Positions 59,428 to 64,000 of a stretch of 64,000 bases of DNA are shown piece by piece (position 1 is the first letter of the stretch; each line of letters opens with the position of its first letter). The translations under genes and the position numbers were made by a program. Origin of the DNA: Bacteroidales bacterium. GTDB lineage: Bacteria > Bacteroidota > Bacteroidia > Bacteroidales > ML635J-15. The stretch covers positions 59,951 through 123,950 of the forward strand of contig QKHS01000080.1 of the NCBI GenBank assembly GCA_003249955.1, in the 5' to 3' direction. The notes beneath the pieces were generated by a model that made no database searches, was not told where the DNA came from, and saw only the letters and a program-made list of their open reading frames with translations.

Positions 59428-62400
59428 ATGAAAAGATTAATTTTCCCGATAATTATTGCTGTAGTTTTTATTGCAATTCTGATTTATTCTTTATTTTTTT
59501 ATAATAATACCAAACAGGTTATTGAATCTCGTTCTGAAAGTGTAAATCCATTAATAGGGACAGATTTTCACGGGCATACCCACCCGTCTGCCACAATGCC
59601 GTTCGGAATGGTTCAACTTGGTCCCGATACACGTCTGGACGGTTGGGACGGCTGTTCTGCTTTTCATTACAGCGATTCTGTAATTTATGGCTTTAGTCAT
59701 ACACATTTAAGCGGAACCGGTTGTTCTGATTACGGAGATGTTTTAATGCTCCCGCTTACTTATTATAACGGAGATATCGACAGTGTAAAATATACTTCTG
59801 TTTTTCAACGCAACAATGTTGTTGTAAGTCCCGGATATTATTCTGTTTTTCTTGATGATTATGATGTAAATGTTGAATTAACCGTCAGCCCGAGAACAGG
59901 TTTTCATAAGTACACTTTTCCTGAGAATTCAGAAAGGTTTGTTATTCTTGACCTTGAACACCGTGATGAGGTTCTGGAAACATACATAAAACAGATAAGT
60001 GAGACCAGAATTCTTGGCTTAAGACGGTCGAGAGCCTGGGCAGAAAATCAGATTTTATATTTTGTTGCTGATTTTTCCGAACCTGTTTACATTGCAGATT
60101 ACGATGCAGACTTAAAATATTTAAGAGGAAACGAAATTGTCGGCGAAGATGTTCTGGCGGATCTGAGCAATGATGAATCGGCAATATGTGGAAAAATATA
60201 TACCGGGGAAAAATGTAAAGTGGTTATTAAAACAGTTCAGAATAAATCGCCGGAGCTGTTGGTAAAAGTTGCTCTTTCTGCCGTTAGTGAAGATGGTGCT
60301 ATCAAAAATCTGGAAACGGAAATTCCGGACTGGGATTTTGAGAAAGTTAAAAATAATGCCAAAGCAGAGTGGGATAAGGAACTTAGTAAAATTCTTGTTT
60401 ATGGTGGAACGGAAGAGCAACGCACGGTTTTTTACACAGCATTATATCACAGTTTCAGTACTCCGAATATTTATTCGGATGTTGACGGTTCTTTCAGAGG
60501 GACAGATCTTAAAGTTCATAAATCAGACGGCCACGATACTTACACTGTATTTTCCTTATGGGACACTTACCGGGCGACACATCCGTTATATACAATAGTT
60601 CAGCAAAAGCGTACATTGGATTTCATCAAGACATTTCTGGATCAGTATAAGTATGGCGGAAAACTTCCGGTTTGGGAATTATCCGGTAATGAAACAGGTT
60701 GTATGATAGGATATCATTCTGTTCCTGTTATTGTTGATGCATACTTTAAAGGGATAAATAACTTTGATGTTAACCTGGCTTTAAAAGCGATGGTAGAGTC
60801 TGCCACTGCAGATGAACTTGGAAAAACAGAATTTGCTGAATACGGCTATATTCCTCTTGAGAAAGAACATGAATCGGTATCAAAAGCACTTGAATACGCT
60901 TTTGATGACTGGTGTATTGCCCAGTTTGCAAAAGAAACCGGTCATGATAAGGAGTATAAACAGTTTATAGAAAGATCGCAGTTTTATAAGAATATTTTTA
61001 ACCCGGAAAACGGTTTTATGCAATCAAGGCTTAACGGAGCATGGCAAACTCCTTTTGATCCTAAAGAGGTTAATTATAATTTTACAGAAGCGAATTCCTG
61101 GCAATATAGCTTTTATGTCCCGCATGATATCCTTAGTTTTATTGAATTACACGGCGGGAATGAAAAATTTGAGGCTAAACTTGACCAGATGTTTAGTGAA
61201 GAAAGCGAAACATCAGGAAACCAACAGGCTGATATTACCGGATTAATCGGTCAGTATGCCCACGGAAACGAGCCGAGCCATCATATGGCATATTTATATA
61301 ATTATTGCGGGAAACCGTGGAAAACACAGTTTATGGTTCGTAAAATTATGTCGGAGCTTTATACTGACAAACCGGACGGGTTGTGCGGTAATGAAGATTG
61401 CGGACAAATGTCATCATGGTATGTTTTGTCTGCTTTAGGTTTTTATCCGGTTAATCCGGCAGGGGGAATTTATGATCTGGGAAGCCCGGTTTTTGATACA
61501 GCCGTTATACAGCTTGAAAATAAACGAAATTTTACAATTATTGCTCATAATAACAGCGAAGAAAATGTTTATGTACAGAAGGTAAAACTTAATGGCTGCG
61601 GGTACGATAAGTCGTATATAACACACAAAGATATTATTAAAGGAGGAACTCTGGAATTCTTTATGGGGCCAAAACCTGCAAAAGAATACGCTGTTTCGGA
61701 AGAAAGCATTTATAAGTCACAGATTACCGAAGATCTCATTACTCCGATACCATATACAAATTTACCGGCAAGATCTTTCCGCGATTCTGTCTTTATTGAA
61801 CTCGGGTGTCCGGACAAATCTGCTGAAATATTTTATTCTTTAAAAAGCGATATAGATAAAAATCCGGTTAAATACACAAAACCTCTGATGATAAATTCGG
61901 ATGCAAAAATTGAAGCTTATGCTGTTTCTGCCGGAAAAAAACGAAGTAAGACAATTACCGCAGAATATGCTCATATTCCAGACAACAGAACAATAAAAAT
62001 TATGAGTCAGTATAGTCCGCATTATTCGGCAGGAGGAGACAATGCCCTTATTGATTGCGTTAAAGGCGAAGCCTGGTTCAGAAGCGGACTATGGCAAGGT
62101 TATAAAGGACAGGACTTTGAAGCTGTTGTTGACCTTTTGGAAGTAAAGGAAATAAAGTTGATTAATGCTACTTTTCTTCAGGACATTAAATCGTGGATAT
62201 TTTTCCCTAAAAAGGTAGAGTTTTATGTCTCAAAGGATGGAAGTGCCTACTCAAAAGTTTTTGAAGCACCGACAAAAGTGCCGGATAAAGACTATACGGT
62301 TCAGGTACAGGAATTTAAAACCAACCTTTTGGTTAGTGCAAGGTATGTAAAGGTAAAAGCTGTTAACTACGGCAAGTTACCGGATTGGCATCTTAGTCCC

Positions 62401-62445
62401 GGATATGATTCATGGTTATTTATTGATGAGATAGAGATTAAATAA
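59428..62445 (+). CDS. GH92 family alpha-mannosidase with C-terminal chitobiase/F5-8-like domains
   Basis: 1005 residues. The N-terminal helix (IFPIIIAVVFIAILIYSLFF) serves as signal or anchor. The GH92 beta-sandwich starts VNPLIGTDFHGHTHPSATMPFGMVQLGPD. The catalytic (alpha/alpha)6 domain includes SLWDTYRATHPLYTIVQ, GNEPSHHMAYLYNY and GNEDCGQMSSWYVLSALGFYPVNPAGG. Family members are Ca2+-dependent exo-alpha-mannosidases acting on N-glycan or mannan chains. Residues ~780-860 resemble a chitobiase-type C-terminal domain (IFYSLKSDIDKNP), and ~880-1005 a galactose-binding-like domain (AVVDLLEVKEIKLINATFLQ). No SusC/SusD genes are adjacent. Confidence 0.93.
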   Translation: MKRLIFPIIIAVVFIAILIYSLFFYNNTKQVIESRSESVNPLIGTDFHGHTHPSATMPFGMVQLGPDTRLDGWDGCSAFHYSDSVIYGFSHTHLSGTGCSDYGDVLMLPLTYYNGDIDSVKYTSVFQRNNVVVSPGYYSVFLDDYDVNVELTVSPRTGFHKYTFPENSERFVILDLEHRDEVLETYIKQISETRILGLRRSRAWAENQILYFVADFSEPVYIADYDADLKYLRGNEIVGEDVLADLSNDESAICGKIYTGEKCKVVIKTVQNKSPELLVKVALSAVSEDGAIKNLETEIPDWDFEKVKNNAKAEWDKELSKILVYGGTEEQRTVFYTALYHSFSTPNIYSDVDGSFRGTDLKVHKSDGHDTYTVFSLWDTYRATHPLYTIVQQKRTLDFIKTFLDQYKYGGKLPVWELSGNETGCMIGYHSVPVIVDAYFKGINNFDVNLALKAMVESATADELGKTEFAEYGYIPLEKEHESVSKALEYAFDDWCIAQFAKETGHDKEYKQFIERSQFYKNIFNPENGFMQSRLNGAWQTPFDPKEVNYNFTEANSWQYSFYVPHDILSFIELHGGNEKFEAKLDQMFSEESETSGNQQADITGLIGQYAHGNEPSHHMAYLYNYCGKPWKTQFMVRKIMSELYTDKPDGLCGNEDCGQMSSWYVLSALGFYPVNPAGGIYDLGSPVFDTAVIQLENKRNFTIIAHNNSEENVYVQKVKLNGCGYDKSYITHKDIIKGGTLEFFMGPKPAKEYAVSEESIYKSQITEDLITPIPYTNLPARSFRDSVFIELGCPDKSAEIFYSLKSDIDKNPVKYTKPLMINSDAKIEAYAVSAGKKRSKTITAEYAHIPDNRTIKIMSQYSPHYSAGGDNALIDCVKGEAWFRSGLWQGYKGQDFEAVVDLLEVKEIKLINATFLQDIKSWIFFPKKVEFYVSKDGSAYSKVFEAPTKVPDKDYTVQVQEFKTNLLVSARYVKVKAVNYGKLPDWHLSPGYDSWLFIDEIEIK

Positions 62446-62464
62446 GTTTTTTAATCATGAGCAA

Positions 62465-63250
62465 ATGAAAAGAATAACAATATTATTATTTCTGTTTTTC
62501 GTTATTTTTTGTACATTATCATGCATAAATTCTGAGGAATACCAAAAAGTAAAGGAAGAGTTCCGTGATGTTGAATATTCGGGGGATATTGAAAATTTTG
62601 ACAGCATTTACTCACAGATTCCGGATTATTCGCAGATTTCGGCTGTAATCAATAAACTACATACAGAATTCAATCCGGAAGGTTTGCTAAACCCGGGCGG
62701 TGCAGAAAAATATTTTAATTCTAAGGAAACTGCTGTCGCTCTTGGAATGTACATAGCAGATCTTGGTTATGTAAGGCATTTTGAAAGAGTGCAGATGTGT
62801 ACTGATTATCTTGAGGCTGTTCGTACTTTGGCAGGTAAGCTGGCAATAGGAGAGAAAGAATTTAACGAAACAGTTCCTCTTATAGAATCCAATCTCGGAG
62901 ACAGAGAGGTTTTATTCGGAGTGGTGGACAGCCTTTTAAATGCAGGTAATGTTTTGCTGGCAGGAAACGAGAAATATGGAATAAGCGCATTGTTTTTAGG
63001 CGGATTCTGGCTCGAAACAACATATATTGGCCTTTCTTCCCGGGAAGAAACAAATTCGGAGTTTATACAGCAAATTCTGCAATCTCATTTCGAAATTCTG
63101 GTTCAGATAAACAAACTATTCGACTGTCTTGACGATGAGGCACAACTGAAAGATTTTAAAACGGCACTTTCCGGACTGGAAAAGAAAGGAGCAGGGAATG
63201 AGGAGCTCCTGAAGGATGTTGTTGTTATAAGGAATAAATTTCTGAAATAA
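62465..63250 (+). CDS. Hypothetical lipoprotein
   Basis: 261 residues. The lipobox is FCTLSC, and SEEYQKVKEEFRDVEY follows the acylated Cys. The remainder is mostly helical and acidic (LHTEFNPEGLLNPGGAEKYFNSKETAVALGMYIADLGYVRHFERV, LFLGGFWLETTYIGLSSREETN). No named family. It starts 20 bp after the GH92 gene and is probably in its operon. A role in glycan handling is possible but not shown. Confidence 0.7.
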   Translation: MKRITILLFLFFVIFCTLSCINSEEYQKVKEEFRDVEYSGDIENFDSIYSQIPDYSQISAVINKLHTEFNPEGLLNPGGAEKYFNSKETAVALGMYIADLGYVRHFERVQMCTDYLEAVRTLAGKLAIGEKEFNETVPLIESNLGDREVLFGVVDSLLNAGNVLLAGNEKYGISALFLGGFWLETTYIGLSSREETNSEFIQQILQSHFEILVQINKLFDCLDDEAQLKDFKTALSGLEKKGAGNEELLKDVVVIRNKFLK

Positions 63251-63295
63251 AAGTATTGTATTTATTACATTATTCTTCCGTAAAACAATTAGTGT

Positions 63296-64000
63296 TTATT
63301 TTCCTGTTTTTACAAACTTTCCGGTAAACAAATTACCTTCCGCCCAGATATTAACAGTGTAAATTCCTGTGGCAAGGCCCGAAATATCTAGTTTGAGTTT
63401 TGCCGGGTTGTTAAGTTCACTGTTTTCAACAGAATTTATCCATAGACAGCCTTCGGCATCAAACACCTGGACATTTACGGTTTTTGCAAAAGTGTTTAAT
63501 TCAATATTTACAAAATCAGTTGCCGGGTTAGGGTAAATTACGGCATTTTGAGCAGAAATAAACTGCTGACCAATGCTTACATTGCAAAGAGGGTTACAGT
63601 TTTCTTCGAGGCAACCGCATGAATCAACTTTAATTGCAAGCCCTTTTTGAATGCCACCGGGAAACATAGTACTGTTCGGGCTCATATACTCGCCCCCCAT
63701 AATAAAACCACCATCGGGAGTGTGAGTTAAGCCGTAAAGTTTTGTCTGTGCCATATCAGCGTCATTCTCAGGAAAACATTCGTACTCGCGGAACCAGACA
63801 GCATGTCCTTCGGGATTTATTTTTATAAGAAAACCATTTCGCGGATATGTCATTTCACCCATCAGAAAAATATTACCGGAGTCATCCTGATAATAATCGT
63901 TTACATAGTAATCTTTTAGTGTCGGAAAGCCTTCTATATCCTCATTTATTCTGCGTTTTCCGGAAATGATACCGTTGTCTGTCATTCTTGCAAGCCATAT
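63296..64000 (-). CDS. C-terminal part of a T9SS-sorted secreted protein (5' end beyond the window)
   Basis: The frame is open to the right edge; the Met near 63985 is internal (IWLAR precedes it), so the start is outside. About 235 residues are seen. A beta-propeller-like repeat part (DDSGNIFLMGEMTYPRNGFLIKINPEGHAVW, GLTHTPDGGFIMGGEY) is followed by a Cys-rich linker (DSCGCLEENCNPLC). The type A sorting domain is the C-terminal ~80 residues: YPNPATDFVNIEL, VQVFDAEGCL, LDISGLATGIYTVNIW, GKFVKTGK. That domain directs export by the type IX secretion system and anchoring to the surface. Confidence 0.88.
   Translation of the reverse strand: MWLARMTDNGIISGKRRINEDIEGFPTLKDYYVNDYYQDDSGNIFLMGEMTYPRNGFLIKINPEGHAVWFREYECFPENDADMAQTKLYGLTHTPDGGFIMGGEYMSPNSTMFPGGIQKGLAIKVDSCGCLEENCNPLCNVSIGQQFISAQNAVIYPNPATDFVNIELNTFAKTVNVQVFDAEGCLWINSVENSELNNPAKLKLDISGLATGIYTVNIWAEGNLFTGKFVKTGK

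Overview
The window is AT-rich chromosomal DNA from a member of the Bacteroidetes, probably Bacteroidales or Marinilabiliales-like. The evidence is the many small outer-membrane beta-barrels with signal peptides ending in Q, the recurrent TAnnTTTG -7 promoter motif, the near absence of Shine-Dalgarno sequences, a C-terminal type IX secretion sorting domain at the right edge, and lipoprotein, TPR/SpoIIE and GH92 families typical of the phylum. No rRNA, tRNA, transposase, phage or CRISPR array was recognised.

Layout. 1-7.6 kb: an exported WD40-caspase protein (cut by the left edge), two beta-barrels, a first MBOAT/SGNH O-acylation pair and a PAS protein. 7.6-15.1 kb: rfbB, nadA, a RadC-type JAB protein with an Rpn-like tail, then a small-ORF block with two attC-like inverted repeats that looks like integron cassettes without an integrase, then a beta-barrel and birA. 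15.2-28.4 kb: mostly minus-strand housekeeping genes: VanY-type peptidase, half-transketolase, queD, (ispB on +), the tight dtd-lipoprotein-mazG-deoC operon, ade, mnmG, a TPR/SpoIIE phosphatase and ettA. A perfect parS-type palindrome lies beside the mnmG stop codon. Two single-base variants, reverse complements of each other, flank the spacer between dtd and ade.

28.5-37.2 kb: beta-barrel plus waaA, a class II ribonucleotide reductase, a methyltransferase, a HAD phosphatase, a lipoprotein, a cupin and an exported 1-Cys peroxiredoxin. 37.2-40.9 kb: a nitrosative-stress/anaerobic module (ferredoxin, hcp, BFD-type 2Fe-2S protein) divergent from a Crp/Fnr regulator, with one 18-bp palindromic operator placed about 40 bp upstream of both predicted start points. 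41-44.8 kb: an M48 protease and a second MBOAT/SGNH pair. 44.8-53.7 kb: a six-gene minus-strand envelope operon (transglutaminase-like protein, TPR lipoprotein, LPP20 lipoprotein, thiamine-binding-type protein, two paralogous outer-membrane barrels). 53.9-64 kb: an Asp-tailed acidic protein, kbl, a 1152-aa outer-membrane protein with an EF-hand-like loop and a TTG start, a GH92 mannosidase, a lipoprotein and the C-terminal part of a T9SS-sorted protein.

The most notable signals are the parS-like cluster around ade/mnmG, which suggests an origin-proximal centromere, the integrase-less cassette block at 12.5-13.5 kb, and the shared hcp operator. All functional calls rest on motif reading alone; no database search was possible.
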